Assembly (NCBI RefSeq): GCF_014841115.1 | Contig: NZ_JACYTP010000001.1 | Span: 248,001-312,000 of the forward strand | Length of the DNA stretch: 64,000 bases | Direction: 5' to 3' | Source of the DNA: Photobacterium arenosum | GTDB taxonomy: Bacteria > Pseudomonadota > Gammaproteobacteria > Enterobacterales > Vibrionaceae | In this document: positions 1 to 9,060 of the stretch, piece by piece | How the letters are laid out: each line of letters opens with the position of its first letter | Position numbering within the stretch: position 1 is the stretch's first letter | Notes under the pieces: generated by a model | The model's input: only the letters and a program-made list of their open reading frames with translations | Told to the model about the DNA's origin: nothing | Database searches by the model: none | Program-made: the position numbers and the translations under genes

Positions 1-1886
1 CGACCTGGGTTATCGTCTACGGCAATGGATATGAAGATCAGGCCATGTTCCTGGCCAGTCAGTTAGGTGTAACTGCAGTACCCTGGTCGCCCACGACGCA
101 AAAACGTATCAATATGGGCTGGAGCCAGATCAACATCAATGGCGTGCAAAAATGGGAAGAGGCTTACAGCCTTAACGTCGACGCCGCGAACGAGATCATC
201 ACCATAGGGGCGGCGGATACAGCAGGTGCATTGTATGCTTCCCAGTCTTTATTGCAGTTAGTCGACGGTAATAAAGTCCCTGAGGTGCAGATTACTGATG
301 CGCCTCGTTTTGCTTACCGTGGTTTTTCCGTTGATGCCGTCCGAAATTTCCGTACTAAAGATGCGATTATCCAGTTGCTCGATCAAATGGCCGCATTCAA
401 ACTGAACAAACTCCATCTGCGTCTGGCTGACGACGAAGGCTGGCGCATAGAAATTGCTGGCCTGCCTGAACTGACAGATGTTGGCGCAACACGCTGCCAT
501 GATCCGGAAGAGAAAGCCTGTATTTTACCTTTCCTGGGTGCCGGTCCGGATGGTTCACCTGAATCCAACGGCTATTACACTGCCACGGACTATCAGGACA
601 TTCTTAGTCATGCCGCAGCCCTGAATATTGAAGTCGTGCCTGAGATCGACATTCCCGGCCATGCACACGCCGCAATCAAGGCGATGGAAGCCCGCTATGA
701 TCACTACGCGGCTCAGGGGAACATGGCAGAAGCGAACAAATACCTCCTGACCGACTTTAACGATACCACTCAGTATCTGTCGGTTCAGATGTTCACAGAC
801 AACGCCATCAATGTGTGTATGGAATCGTCTTATAACTTTGTTGATGCAGTGGTTAGCGGCCTCGTCAGCCTGCATCAGGGAGTTCAGCCACTCAAAACGT
901 TCCACTTCGGCGGTGACGAGATTGCAGGAGCATGGATTAACTCCCCGGCCTGTCAGGATTTCATTGCCAATAATACTGATGGAGTCAACAGCGTATCGGA
1001 TCTGAGCCGTTACTTTGTCGAACGTATTTCTGTGATAACTGCCAACTATGGTCTGGATATGGCTGGCTGGGAAGACGGGCTGATGCACGATGGTCAGGTT
1101 TACCCTCGCTCACAAATGGCAAACAACCAGCTTTGGGGTAACGCATGGCAGAATATCTGGGAATGGGGTGTCGCGGATCGCGCATATAATCTGGCCAATA
1201 ACGACTATAAGGTCGTCTATAACCATGCAACACACCTGTACTTTGACCACCCGTATGAGCCCGATCCAAACGAGCGCGGCTACTACTGGGCACCACGTTT
1301 TACCGACACTCGTAAAACCTTTGGTTTCATGCCTGACGACGTCTTCGCCAATGCTGACTTCACTCGCGCCGGTGCACCAATCACCAAAGCAGAAGTGGTT
1401 GCTTCTGCGGGTGTGAAAAAGCTGCTCAAGCCTGAGAATGTTCTGGGCCTTCAGGGATCGCTCTGGGCCGAAACAGTCCGTACCGAAGACCAGTTTGAAG
1501 GAATGATCTTCCCTCGCGTGCTGGGTTTGGCTGAACGCGCATGGCACACTGCGACATGGGAAGCTAATGACAACGCAGGCATTGCACTGGATGAAACCGG
1601 ACGCAACGCCGATTACAACCATTTCGCCAACCTGCTGGGTCAGAAAGTACTGCCTAAACTGGAGCAAGCTGGTATCGCGTTTAACCTGCCGGTTCCAGGC
1701 GGTGTTATTGAGAATGGTGTACTTCAAGCTAATTCGACTTTCCCGGGTCTGACTATTGAGTACTCTACAGATCAAGGCACGAGCTGGCAGTCGTACGACC
1801 ATCTCAACCCACCCGCTGTCGCGGCAGGTGTCCAGCTGAGAACCGTTTCAGGTCAGCGAACCAGCCGGGTAACAACGGTTAACTAA
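1..1886 (+). CDS. Beta-N-acetylhexosaminidase (chitobiase), GH20, 5'-truncated by the window
   Basis: The reading frame is already open at the first complete codon (base 3), so the start lies before the window. The visible part is about 628 residues. It releases GlcNAc from chitin oligosaccharides. The GH20 barrel is clear: the catalytic Asp-Glu pair lies in HFGGDEIAGAW, with D at 915-917 and E at 918-920. PEIDIPGHAHAAI and the tryptophan-rich LWGNAW stretch are further GH20 hallmarks. The last ~70 residues form a small Ig-like domain, as in Vibrio chitobiases of about 880 residues. Family knowledge places the enzyme in the periplasm or outer membrane; the signal peptide is not visible here. 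It stands alone and ends at a hairpin terminator. It fits with nagA and the chitin-binding protease elsewhere in the window. Confidence 0.95.
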   Translation, partial: TWVIVYGNGYEDQAMFLASQLGVTAVPWSPTTQKRINMGWSQININGVQKWEEAYSLNVDAANEIITIGAADTAGALYASQSLLQLVDGNKVPEVQITDAPRFAYRGFSVDAVRNFRTKDAIIQLLDQMAAFKLNKLHLRLADDEGWRIEIAGLPELTDVGATRCHDPEEKACILPFLGAGPDGSPESNGYYTATDYQDILSHAAALNIEVVPEIDIPGHAHAAIKAMEARYDHYAAQGNMAEANKYLLTDFNDTTQYLSVQMFTDNAINVCMESSYNFVDAVVSGLVSLHQGVQPLKTFHFGGDEIAGAWINSPACQDFIANNTDGVNSVSDLSRYFVERISVITANYGLDMAGWEDGLMHDGQVYPRSQMANNQLWGNAWQNIWEWGVADRAYNLANNDYKVVYNHATHLYFDHPYEPDPNERGYYWAPRFTDTRKTFGFMPDDVFANADFTRAGAPITKAEVVASAGVKKLLKPENVLGLQGSLWAETVRTEDQFEGMIFPRVLGLAERAWHTATWEANDNAGIALDETGRNADYNHFANLLGQKVLPKLEQAGIAFNLPVPGGVIENGVLQANSTFPGLTIEYSTDQGTSWQSYDHLNPPAVAAGVQLRTVSGQRTSRVTTVN

Positions 1887-1903
1887 GGCCATACAACCGA
1901 CAC

Positions 1904-1935
1904 ACAGAGCTCCTTCGGGAGCTCTGTTTCATTTT
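1904..1935 (+). terminator. Rho-independent terminator after hexosaminidase
   Basis: CAGAGCTCC at 1905-1913 pairs with GGAGCTCTG at 1918-1926 around a TTCG loop and is followed by TTTCATTTT. It lies 18 bases after the stop codon. It may also serve the convergent VOC gene. Confidence 0.85.
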
Positions 1936-1959
1936 AATGCTGACGATCTGGCTCTAATC

Positions 1960-2346
1960 TTATTCTGACCATACCGCCAGTTCATTACCGCTTGGTTCAG
2001 TGAAGTGAAAACGCCTGCCGCCCGGAAAAGAAAAAACAGGTTTCACAATCACCCCACCCGCAGCGATCACAGCCTGTTCGGTGGCTTCTAAATTATCGCT
2101 GTAAATAACAATCAGCGCGGCACCTTTCTCAACCTGAGAAGACAATGGCGCGGCATAAAATCCCCCATCCAGCCCCTGTTCTGAAAATGCGGCGTATTCA
2201 TCACCATAATCCATGAATGACCAGCCAAAAACGCGCTCAAAAAATGCCTTTGTATTGGGTATATGACTGGCTGGAAATTCAACATAGTTGATTTGATGGT
2301 GCTTTTTCACTGGCTTTGCTCCTTTATAGCTGATTTCAATATACAT
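1960..2346 (-). CDS. VOC (glyoxalase/bleomycin-resistance fold) family protein
   Basis: This is a 128-residue single VOC-fold protein. The pattern HHQINYVEFPASHIPNTKAF near the start and FHFTEPSGNELAVWSE at the end is typical of small YdcN-like VOC proteins. The closing SGNELAVW gives the usual metal-ligand Glu. Such proteins bind a divalent metal and a small ligand, and the substrate cannot be read from the sequence. The gene is monocistronic and convergent with the hexosaminidase. The first ~14 residues may not belong to the fold, so an internal start is possible. Confidence 0.8.
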   Translation of the reverse strand: MYIEISYKGAKPVKKHHQINYVEFPASHIPNTKAFFERVFGWSFMDYGDEYAAFSEQGLDGGFYAAPLSSQVEKGAALIVIYSDNLEATEQAVIAAGGVIVKPVFSFPGGRRFHFTEPSGNELAVWSE

Positions 2347-2415
2347 AATCTACAACGAAATCTTAGCTGAGTTTGCATCGGTCAACTCGCTTGTCATCAA
2401 ATTGGTGTAATTCTT

Positions 2416-2445
2416 TTGCTTTCTGAGAAACAACAAGGTTAGAAT
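2416..2445 (+). promoter_or_regulatory. Candidate sigma70 promoter of the thiamine operon
   Basis: TTGCTT at 2416-2421 and TAGAAT at 2440-2445 are separated by 18 bases. They would start a transcript about 60 bases before the TPP riboswitch. This is visual matching only. Confidence 0.4.
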
Positions 2446-2504
2446 GACCAGCGCGAAAAAGTGCTTAAATGTATAGCTTCAGCACATCGCATCAGATTTA
2501 GAGA

Positions 2505-2592
2505 TACGTTAGTCGGGGAGCCGTAAGGCTGAGACCACACTGTGGGACCCGTTGAACCTGATCCAGTTAATACTGGCGTAGGGAACTAGCAG
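2505..2592 (+). promoter_or_regulatory. TPP riboswitch (THI element)
   Basis: The conserved blocks of the thiamine pyrophosphate riboswitch are present in order: GTCGGGGAGCC, GGCTGAGA, ACCCGTTGAACCTGATCC, then AGTTAATACTGGCGTAGGGAA. It precedes a thiamine salvage operon, so high TPP should lower expression of thiD-thiZXY-tenA. About 110 bases separate it from the first start codon. That stretch holds a small hairpin (CATCCTG 2611-2617 with CAGGATG 2620-2626) but no T-run. I cannot say whether control is at termination or translation. Confidence 0.95.
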
Positions 2593-2701
2593 AATTGCCT
2601 GTCACCTTCTCATCCTGACCAGGATGCTCGCGAAGTGAAATCCGGCGACTGTTCGTCACCCCTGCGTAATCAAGCGAAGATTTTGATAGCAAGGGATGCC
2701 G

Positions 2702-3583
2702 ATGAACACGTCCACAATAACCAAACTTTCTCAGTCAGATAATCCTGCACGTACCCCAATTACACTGACCATTGCCGGTTCAGACAGCGGTGGCGGAGCG
2801 GGCATTCAGGCAGACATTAAAGCGATTTCAGCAACAGGTGGCTATGCCTGTTCCGTCATTACTGCGCTGACGGCGCAAAATACACTGGGTGTATCCGGCA
2901 TCTTTCCTGTCAGTCCAGCGTTCGTTGAACAGCAATTAGATGCCGTTTTCAGTGATCTCGACATCCGGGCCGTCAAAATAGGTATGCTGAGCGATGCTGG
3001 CATCATTCGGGCAGTCGCAAACAAACTTCGCCAGTACCAGCCTGAATTTATCGTGCTGGATCCTGTCATGGTGGCCACCAGCGGGGATCTTTTACTGGAA
3101 GAAGACGCTATCAGCACACTGAAAAATGAACTGATACCTTTAGCCACTCTGATAACCCCCAACCTCCCAGAAGCCGTCACACTCACCCGCTCAACAGGCC
3201 AGCATATCAACACATCAGCCCTGCAGCATACCGATAAAGAACTGCTTATCGAGCAGCTCAAAACCATCAGCAGCAATGCTGTATTGCTGAAAGGCGGACA
3301 CTGGGAACAGGACTCATTCAGTACCGATTATTTGATCACAACCAGTGACACCGTCACTATCTCAGCCAAGCGCATCGCGACCCGAAACACCCATGGAACA
3401 GGGTGCACTTTATCCGCCGCTATCGCCTCCTACCTCGCACAAGGCTGCCCCCTCTCTGAAGCCGTCCATAAAGGTAAAGAGTACCTAACCCAAGCACTGT
3501 GCCATGCCGATCAGCTCAGCATTGGTCAGGGACATGGGCCAGTCCATCACTTCTACGCACTTCATCCGTCAAGGAATAAATGA
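2702..3583 (+). CDS. thiD: Hydroxymethylpyrimidine/phosphomethylpyrimidine kinase
   Basis: ThiD phosphorylates HMP and then HMP-P to HMP-PP, the pyrimidine half of thiamine. TIAGSDSGGGAGIQADIKA near the N terminus binds substrate, and GTGCTLSAAIASYLAQG near the C terminus is the ribokinase-fold anion hole and catalytic Asp region. Length (293 residues) is about 25 above E. coli ThiD because of a short N-terminal extension. An ATG at 2696 sits inside AAGGGATG, so that purine run cannot serve it; it is a good ribosome site for the ATG at 2702, which I choose. It is the first gene behind the TPP riboswitch, and its stop overlaps the next gene in an ATGA. Confidence 0.95.
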   Translation: MNTSTITKLSQSDNPARTPITLTIAGSDSGGGAGIQADIKAISATGGYACSVITALTAQNTLGVSGIFPVSPAFVEQQLDAVFSDLDIRAVKIGMLSDAGIIRAVANKLRQYQPEFIVLDPVMVATSGDLLLEEDAISTLKNELIPLATLITPNLPEAVTLTRSTGQHINTSALQHTDKELLIEQLKTISSNAVLLKGGHWEQDSFSTDYLITTSDTVTISAKRIATRNTHGTGCTLSAAIASYLAQGCPLSEAVHKGKEYLTQALCHADQLSIGQGHGPVHHFYALHPSRNK

Positions 3584-4374
3584 TGAATACAGCGAAGCCC
3601 TCACCTGACACTCAGCCTCATTGCCTGGGTGTCAGGGTAAAACAGCTGACATTGTCTTTTTCAGGTCAAACTGCCCCTTTATTCAGTCAGCTGGATTTAA
3701 CACTTCAGGCCGGAGAATGGCATTGTATTCTTGGGCGGAGTGGCTGCGGTAAAACCACACTACTGCGGCTTCTCGCCGATCTGTTACCTCAAGATGTGGC
3801 ATGGCAGGGCGAACTCTTCACATCAGATGCCCGGAGTATGAGTGATCGCGTCGCCTATATGGCGCAACAGGATCTGCTGCTGCCCTGGTTAAATGTACTC
3901 GATAATGTCTGTTTCAGTTTCAGGCTCAAACAAGGTAAAGCCAGTGAAGCCGTGCAGGAGCGTGCAATCCAGCTTCTCCAGCAGGTCGGGTTAGGTGAAA
4001 AGCTGCACGCCCGTCCATCACAACTGTCAGGGGGAATGCGACAACGCGTCGCGCTTGTACGCACCTTAATTCAGGACAAGCCACTGGTTCTAATGGATGA
4101 GCCGTTTTCCGCCCTGGACGCCGTGACAAGATATAAACTCCAGGATCTCGCCGCTGAGTTGCTGGCTCAGCGTACTGTGCTGCTTATTACCCATGACCCT
4201 CAGGAAGCACTAAGGCTGGGTCATCACCTCTTTTTAATGCAAGGTAAACCGGGCCGGTTAACGCGCTTGTCCGTTCCCGAAGGCACACCGCCGAGAGCAA
4301 TCAATGCAGAGTTGGCTGTAAAACAACAGGCCATTATCGAGCAACTTTCCGGTCTGGGTGAGCGCTATGTCTAA
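3580..4374 (+). CDS. thiZ: ABC transporter ATPase for thiamine pyrimidine precursor
   Basis: This 264-residue ATPase has a Walker A GRSGCGKTTLLRLL, a Q-loop at MAQQDLLLPW, the signature LSGGMRQRVAL, a Walker B LVLMDEPFSALD and the H-loop LLITHDPQEAL. It belongs to the nitrate/taurine/NMT1-type ABC family. It lies between thiD and a matching permease and NMT1-like binding protein behind a TPP riboswitch. This is the ThiXYZ arrangement for uptake of formylaminopyrimidine/HMP-type precursors; the substrate is inferred from context. The start overlaps the thiD stop (ATGA), and an ATG at 3583 is also possible. Confidence 0.9.
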   Translation: MMNTAKPSPDTQPHCLGVRVKQLTLSFSGQTAPLFSQLDLTLQAGEWHCILGRSGCGKTTLLRLLADLLPQDVAWQGELFTSDARSMSDRVAYMAQQDLLLPWLNVLDNVCFSFRLKQGKASEAVQERAIQLLQQVGLGEKLHARPSQLSGGMRQRVALVRTLIQDKPLVLMDEPFSALDAVTRYKLQDLAAELLAQRTVLLITHDPQEALRLGHHLFLMQGKPGRLTRLSVPEGTPPRAINAELAVKQQAIIEQLSGLGERYV

Positions 4375-5182
4375 AGAACTCGCAGAGAAACCTGCTGTAG
4401 CAAGGATGAATATCCGCCCCTTTTTTCATCATTCCCTGAGCCGTCTGGCAATCAGCTCTGTGTTTCTGATCGGTTTCTGGCAAGGTATTGTCAGCCTGTT
4501 TCAGCTTCCCGGCTTTATTCTTCCTGAACCGCTCGCCGTATTTCGCAAATTAATTCAGCGCCATGATGTTCTGCTCAGCCATGCCAGTGTCACTATCAGC
4601 GAAATTATCCTGGGGTTAGCTTTCGGGCTTGGCATTGGTCTTGTCTGCGCGCTATTGATGCTTCTTTTTAATCCGGTTAAACGCTGGCTGTTACCTCTGC
4701 TGATCGCCAGTCAGGCCATTCCCGTTTTTGCTATCGCCCCTATTCTTATGCTCTGGCTGGGCTATGGCATTGCATCCAAAGTGGTGATGGCAGCCATTAT
4801 TATTTTCTTTCCGGTTACAACTTGTTGTTACGACGGCTTGCGACACACACCTCAGGGCTACTTAGATCTCGCGAAAACAATGAATGCCACAACATGGCAA
4901 ATGTTGTGGCATATCAGGCTGCCGGCGGCTCTGCCTGCCCTGGCATCGGGTATACGGGTTGCCGTGGTGGTTGCCCCCATTGGCGCTGTTGTCGGTGAAT
5001 GGGTTGGCGCCAGCGAAGGACTCGGCTACCTGATGCTGCAAGCCAACGCCCGCATGATGATTGATGAAATGTTTGCCGCCTTGCTGATTTTAGCCGGGCT
5101 CTCTGTGTCGCTGTATTTTGCGACAGATTACCTGCTTAAACGCGCTATCCCCTGGCTGCCAGAGAATGGCCAGTCACAATAA
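4367..5182 (+). CDS. thiX: ABC transporter permease for thiamine pyrimidine precursor
   Basis: This inner-membrane permease of about 271 residues has around six hydrophobic segments. It carries the BPD_transp_1 EAA loop near LAKTMNATTWQMLWHIRLPAALPAL (key G/A-rich and P residues at 4866-4940). It resembles SsuC/TauC and ThiX permeases. A GTG at 4358 is in frame, but the ATG at 4367 follows GGTGAG at usable spacing and is preferred. Either start overlaps the 3' end of thiZ, so translation is probably coupled. Confidence 0.9.
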   Translation: MSKELAEKPAVARMNIRPFFHHSLSRLAISSVFLIGFWQGIVSLFQLPGFILPEPLAVFRKLIQRHDVLLSHASVTISEIILGLAFGLGIGLVCALLMLLFNPVKRWLLPLLIASQAIPVFAIAPILMLWLGYGIASKVVMAAIIIFFPVTTCCYDGLRHTPQGYLDLAKTMNATTWQMLWHIRLPAALPALASGIRVAVVVAPIGAVVGEWVGASEGLGYLMLQANARMMIDEMFAALLILAGLSVSLYFATDYLLKRAIPWLPENGQSQ

Positions 5183-5209
5183 ATTTCGCATTAGATAAGG
5201 AAAAAATTA

Positions 5210-6151
5210 ATGACCAACTTACCTGCCCGAAGTGCAATTGCGCTCGCCATTGCCAGTTTTGCCAGCCAGGCTCAGGCAAAAGAAATGACCTTAATGCTGG
5301 ACTGGTTTGTCAACCCGAATCACGGCCCTATCATTATTGCGCAAAAAAACGGTTTGTTTGAAGAGCAAGGTTTAAACATTAAGATTCAGGAACCCGCAGA
5401 CCCTTCCATGCCGGCCAAACTGGTCGCAGCAGGAAAAGTGGATTTGGCGATATCTTACCAAACCAGCCTGACGATTGATGTGGCTGCAGGGCTGCCGCTA
5501 ATCAGAGCGTCAACGTTAATCGCAACGCCGCTGAACACTTTGATGGTACTTGATAATAACAAGATCAATACCATGGCTGATTTGAAAGGGAAAACGATTG
5601 GTATCGCCATTGCCGGTAATGAAGAGGCAACCGTCGGCACTATGCTGAAAACAGCAGGCGTCAACTTCACTGACGTTAAAATCGTTAACGTCGGATGGGC
5701 ACTTTCCTCATCGCTCGCCTCCGGTAAAGTTGACGCTATATGGGGCGGATTACGCAATTTTGAATCTAACCAGCTGGCACTGGAAGGATATAAAGCCAAA
5801 TCTTTCTTCCCGGAAGAACATGGTGTACCTCCCTACGACGAACTGGTGGTGGTTGCCAATAAAAACCAGTACAACGCAGAAGATCTGAAAAAGTTTAATC
5901 TCGCCATAGAGAAAGCCACACAATATCTCATCAACCACCCTGATAAAGCCTGGAAAACTTTCATTTCCTATTCTCCTGACACACTGAATAACGAGTTAAA
6001 CAAACTGGCCTGGCGCGATACGTTACCTCGCTTTGCTCTCCGCCCTGCTGCCGTGGATCAGGAGCGCTACAACCAGTTCTCCGCGTTTATGTATAAACAC
6101 AAAATTATCGACAATGCACCGGCAGCAAAAGACTTTGTGCCCGCCTTTTGA
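5210..6151 (+). CDS. thiY: Periplasmic binding protein of the pyrimidine-precursor ABC transporter (NMT1/THI5-like)
   Basis: The 313-residue protein starts with a signal peptide cleaved after SQAQA, before KEMTLMLDWF. The mature part opens with the NMT1/THI5 pattern LDWFVNPNHGPIIIAQKNGLF, as in ThiY and the yeast HMP synthase Thi5. Such proteins bind N-formyl-aminopyrimidine or HMP-like ligands. The ribosome site AAGGAAAAAATTA precedes the ATG. It is the fourth gene of the riboswitch operon, 27 bases after the permease. Ligand identity is inferred from family and from the tenA neighbour. Confidence 0.9.
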   Translation: MTNLPARSAIALAIASFASQAQAKEMTLMLDWFVNPNHGPIIIAQKNGLFEEQGLNIKIQEPADPSMPAKLVAAGKVDLAISYQTSLTIDVAAGLPLIRASTLIATPLNTLMVLDNNKINTMADLKGKTIGIAIAGNEEATVGTMLKTAGVNFTDVKIVNVGWALSSSLASGKVDAIWGGLRNFESNQLALEGYKAKSFFPEEHGVPPYDELVVVANKNQYNAEDLKKFNLAIEKATQYLINHPDKAWKTFISYSPDTLNNELNKLAWRDTLPRFALRPAAVDQERYNQFSAFMYKHKIIDNAPAAKDFVPAF

Positions 6152-6193
6152 TTCAGCCTTTACCCGGACTTATTGACAGGGATGGAATAACAG

Positions 6194-6856
6194 ATGAAAT
6201 ATCAAGATTTAATTCAAGCCTGCCAGGATGACTGGCAAGCATACACTCACCACCACTTCGTGGCACAACTGGCACAAGGGTCGTTAGATTCGGTGGCCTA
6301 TTTACATTATTTGAAACAGGACTTCCTGTTCCTGAAACATTATGCCCGTGCTTATGCCCTTGCCATTTATAAAGCAACGACACTGGAAGAAATGCGCCGT
6401 CCTCTGCCCAGTTTACAGGCGCTTATCGGCAGTGAAATGCATCACCATGTGACCTATTGCCAGCAGTGGGGGTTAACTGAGTCTGACATGGAAGCCGAAG
6501 CTGAAGATGTAGGAACAGTGGCCTACACACGGTATGTATTAGACACAGGTATGGCCGGTGATCTTACAGATTTATTTACTGCGCTGGCCCCGTGCGCGAT
6601 CGGCTATGCCATGATTGGCGAAAGGCTGATACAAGATCCAGACACCCGTATTCAGGACAACCCATACGCCAGCTGGATTCAGTTATATGGTGGCGATAGC
6701 TTCCAGCAAGATGTGCAAACCAGTATCCGGCACCTGAACAACCTGCTTGAGCCAGTACCACTGTCAAGTCCTCGAGGCCAGCAACTCATCAACATTTTCC
6801 GAACGGCCACCCGGATGGAAATTGCTTTCTGGCAACAAGGTCTGGACGCCGTCTAA
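6194..6856 (+). CDS. tenA: TenA family aminopyrimidine aminohydrolase (thiaminase II)
   Basis: TenA hydrolyses aminopyrimidines from degraded thiamine to HMP, which ThiD then phosphorylates. The 220-residue length is normal. The catalytic Cys is present as C134 in LAPCAIGYAMIGERL, and the acid is E209 in TRMEIAFWQQGL. The WIQLYGGDSF segment matches the TenA WxxxY..xxF element. It is the last gene of the riboswitch operon, 42 bases after thiY, and is followed by a terminator. With ThiXYZ it completes a salvage route for the pyrimidine moiety. No de novo thiC or thiazole genes are nearby. Confidence 0.95.
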   Translation: MKYQDLIQACQDDWQAYTHHHFVAQLAQGSLDSVAYLHYLKQDFLFLKHYARAYALAIYKATTLEEMRRPLPSLQALIGSEMHHHVTYCQQWGLTESDMEAEAEDVGTVAYTRYVLDTGMAGDLTDLFTALAPCAIGYAMIGERLIQDPDTRIQDNPYASWIQLYGGDSFQQDVQTSIRHLNNLLEPVPLSSPRGQQLINIFRTATRMEIAFWQQGLDAV

Positions 6857-6866
6857 CTCAGTTTGT

Positions 6867-6894
6867 GGAAGGGATTGGTATCGATCCCTTTTTC
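6867..6894 (+). terminator. Rho-independent terminator of the thiamine operon
   Basis: AAGGGAT at 6869-6875 pairs with ATCCCTT at 6884-6890 and a T-run follows. It sits 12 bases after the tenA stop. Confidence 0.75.
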
Positions 6895-7033
6895 ATGCAC
6901 TCGTGTGAAGGATATTCGGTTTCACAACAATTTCTCTTTTAAATTCAGATTACAAGACGGCTGGATTCACAGATCTGGCCTATCTTGTATACATGCTTTG
7001 TTTCCGTGAACACACTATTTGCAGGGCAGCAGC

Positions 7034-7696
7034 ATGGCAGCAGAAAGTAAGCAAGTCGCAGTCATCGGACTAGGCCGGTTTGGTATGGCGCTTTGCTATG
7101 AACTCAATCAGCAAGGTGCTGAAGTTCTGGCTATCGACATTAATGAAGATCTCGTGCGTAAAGCCGCTGATCATGTCACTCAAGCTATCGTCGCCGATTG
7201 CTCTAATGAAGATACAGTTTCTGAGCTCAAACTGGATGATTACGATATCGCTATGGTGGCGATTGGAGATAACGTTAACGCCAGTATTCTGACGACTCTG
7301 ATTTTGAAAGAATCTGGCGTTAAGCTGGTTTGGGTCAAAGCGAAAGACAGGTATCACGCAAAAATTCTGCATAAGATTGGCGCAGACCGTGTCGTTATGC
7401 CGGAAACAGAAATGGGGCAACGCATTGCCCGTATAATGCTTGATACCCGTATTTTCCATTACCTCGAACTGGGCAGCGGACTGGCCATTGCCGAAGTTGT
7501 GGTGCTAACCACTATGATGGGACATCCGCTTTCTTCCCACCCCTGCTGCCAGGGACAACACACTCACCTTTTGGCATTAAAACGAGGACCAGAACTTCGC
7601 CCTCAGCCTGAGAAAGACACCAGAATGGAAATCGGCGATATTCTGATCATCGCTGGTCCTGAATCAGAACTCAGCGAATTGTTTAAACGCATATGA
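7034..7696 (+). CDS. ktrA: Ktr potassium uptake regulatory subunit KtrA
   Basis: This 220-residue cytosolic RCK protein gates the Na+-dependent K+ channel/transporter KtrB. VAVIGLGRFGMAL is the Rossmann GxGxxG motif of the TrkA_N domain, and AIDINEDLV carries the acidic end of strand 2. A TrkA_C domain spans roughly residues 140-220. An upstream in-frame TTG at 7019 exists, but the ATG at 7034 has AGGGC at good spacing and starts just before the Rossmann fold. The stop overlaps the ktrB start in ATGA. The KtrAB order is as in vibrios, where KtrB needs KtrA for activity. Confidence 0.92.
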   Translation: MAAESKQVAVIGLGRFGMALCYELNQQGAEVLAIDINEDLVRKAADHVTQAIVADCSNEDTVSELKLDDYDIAMVAIGDNVNASILTTLILKESGVKLVWVKAKDRYHAKILHKIGADRVVMPETEMGQRIARIMLDTRIFHYLELGSGLAIAEVVVLTTMMGHPLSSHPCCQGQHTHLLALKRGPELRPQPEKDTRMEIGDILIIAGPESELSELFKRI

Positions 7697-9060
7697 AGGG
7701 CTTTGCTGGCAAAGGCGGGATATTTCACCTTAAAACACCGCATAAGCAATCACCCTGGTCTGAACCTAGAATAATTATTGTCAGCTTTCTTTCTATCCTG
7801 CTGCCTGCCTCGGTATTGCTGACATTACCCCTCTTTTCTCAGACAGGATTAAGTTTTGTCGATGCGCTGTTTACCGCAACGTCAGCCATCAGTGTCACAG
7901 GGTTAGGCGTTGTCGATACCGGTACGCATTTCACGCACAGTGGAAAAGTGCTGCTGATGATTCTGATGCAGATCGGGGGACTGGGACAAATGACCTTGTC
8001 AGCCGTGTTGCTTTACCTGTTCGGCGCGCGACTCAGTCTCAAACAGCAAGCTGTCACTAAAGGCGCTTTAGGACAAGAAAGCTCGATCAATATTCGTCGT
8101 CTGGTCATCCTCATCATACTTTTTACGTTAGTTGCTGAAACGGTAGGAACCCTCATTCTGGCTATCAGATGGGTGCCTGAATTTGGTTGGTCCGAAGGGC
8201 TTTTTACTGCTGTATTTCATGCCATTTCTGCGTTTAACAATGCCGGCTTTTCACTGTTTCCTGACAGCATGACAAGGTATCAGAACGATACCCTGCTTCT
8301 GATGACTGTCTCTCTGCTGTTTATCTGTGGTGGCCTGGGTTTCACTGTGGTTGCTGACTTGTTCAGGTGGTCAAAAACACGACATCACAAACTGCGTTTG
8401 CATTCTAAACTCATGCTGGTTGCGACCCCGACTCTGCTTTTGTCCGGTACAATGTTGTTCTGGCTACTTGAAAAGAATAATCCCGCCACACTGGGTCACT
8501 TACCAACCGGTTTGCAGTGGATGAATGCATTCTTCCAGTCAGCGACTGCCAGGACAGCCGGCTTTAACTCTGTGGACATCTCGCACTTTTCGCAACCAGC
8601 ACTTTTGGTCATGATGGCCTTGATGTTGATTGGCGCCGGGTCGACATCAACAGGCGGGGGGATCAAAGTATCCACTTTCGTCGTGGCTATAGTGGCAACG
8701 ATCACCTTTCTGCGTCAGCAGAACAATGTTGTACTGTTTAAACGAACAATTGCCTGGAGCACAGTACTCAAATGCCTGGCGATCATTGTTGTCAGCGGCT
8801 TAATACTCATACTTGCCATGTTTTTACTAATGCTGACTGAGAAGGCTTCCTTTGATCGGGTAATGTTTGAAACAATTTCTGCTTTCTCAACCGCGGGGTT
8901 AAGCGCAGGATTAAGCGGATCACTGTCGGAACCGGGAAAGGTCATTATGGTTGTTGTGATGATAACTGGCCGTATCGGTCCGCTTACGCTGGCTTATCTG
9001 CTTGCAAGACCGACGACAACACAACTGAAATACCCGGAAGATAACGTCTATGCGGGTTAA
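7693..9060 (+). CDS. ktrB: Ktr potassium uptake transmembrane subunit KtrB
   Basis: This 455-residue membrane protein of the Trk/Ktr/HKT family has four M1-P-M2 repeats. P-loop glycines of the K+ filter are visible in TATSAISVTGLGVVD, HAISAFNNAGFSLF, QSATARTAGFNSVD and ETISAFSTAGLSAG. An internal gating-loop glycine stretch IGAGSTSTGGGIKVST also matches KtrB. It overlaps ktrA by four bases. Its last four bases overlap the 3' end of the opposing tetR gene, so the two transcripts are convergent and antisense at their ends. Confidence 0.93.
   Translation: MKGFAGKGGIFHLKTPHKQSPWSEPRIIIVSFLSILLPASVLLTLPLFSQTGLSFVDALFTATSAISVTGLGVVDTGTHFTHSGKVLLMILMQIGGLGQMTLSAVLLYLFGARLSLKQQAVTKGALGQESSINIRRLVILIILFTLVAETVGTLILAIRWVPEFGWSEGLFTAVFHAISAFNNAGFSLFPDSMTRYQNDTLLLMTVSLLFICGGLGFTVVADLFRWSKTRHHKLRLHSKLMLVATPTLLLSGTMLFWLLEKNNPATLGHLPTGLQWMNAFFQSATARTAGFNSVDISHFSQPALLVMMALMLIGAGSTSTGGGIKVSTFVVAIVATITFLRQQNNVVLFKRTIAWSTVLKCLAIIVVSGLILILAMFLLMLTEKASFDRVMFETISAFSTAGLSAGLSGSLSEPGKVIMVVVMITGRIGPLTLAYLLARPTTTQLKYPEDNVYAG

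Noticed and set aside
1110-1802. 230-codon antisense frame inside the hexosaminidase
   Set aside because: It lies fully within a well-supported enzyme gene on the other strand, and its translation shows no domain.
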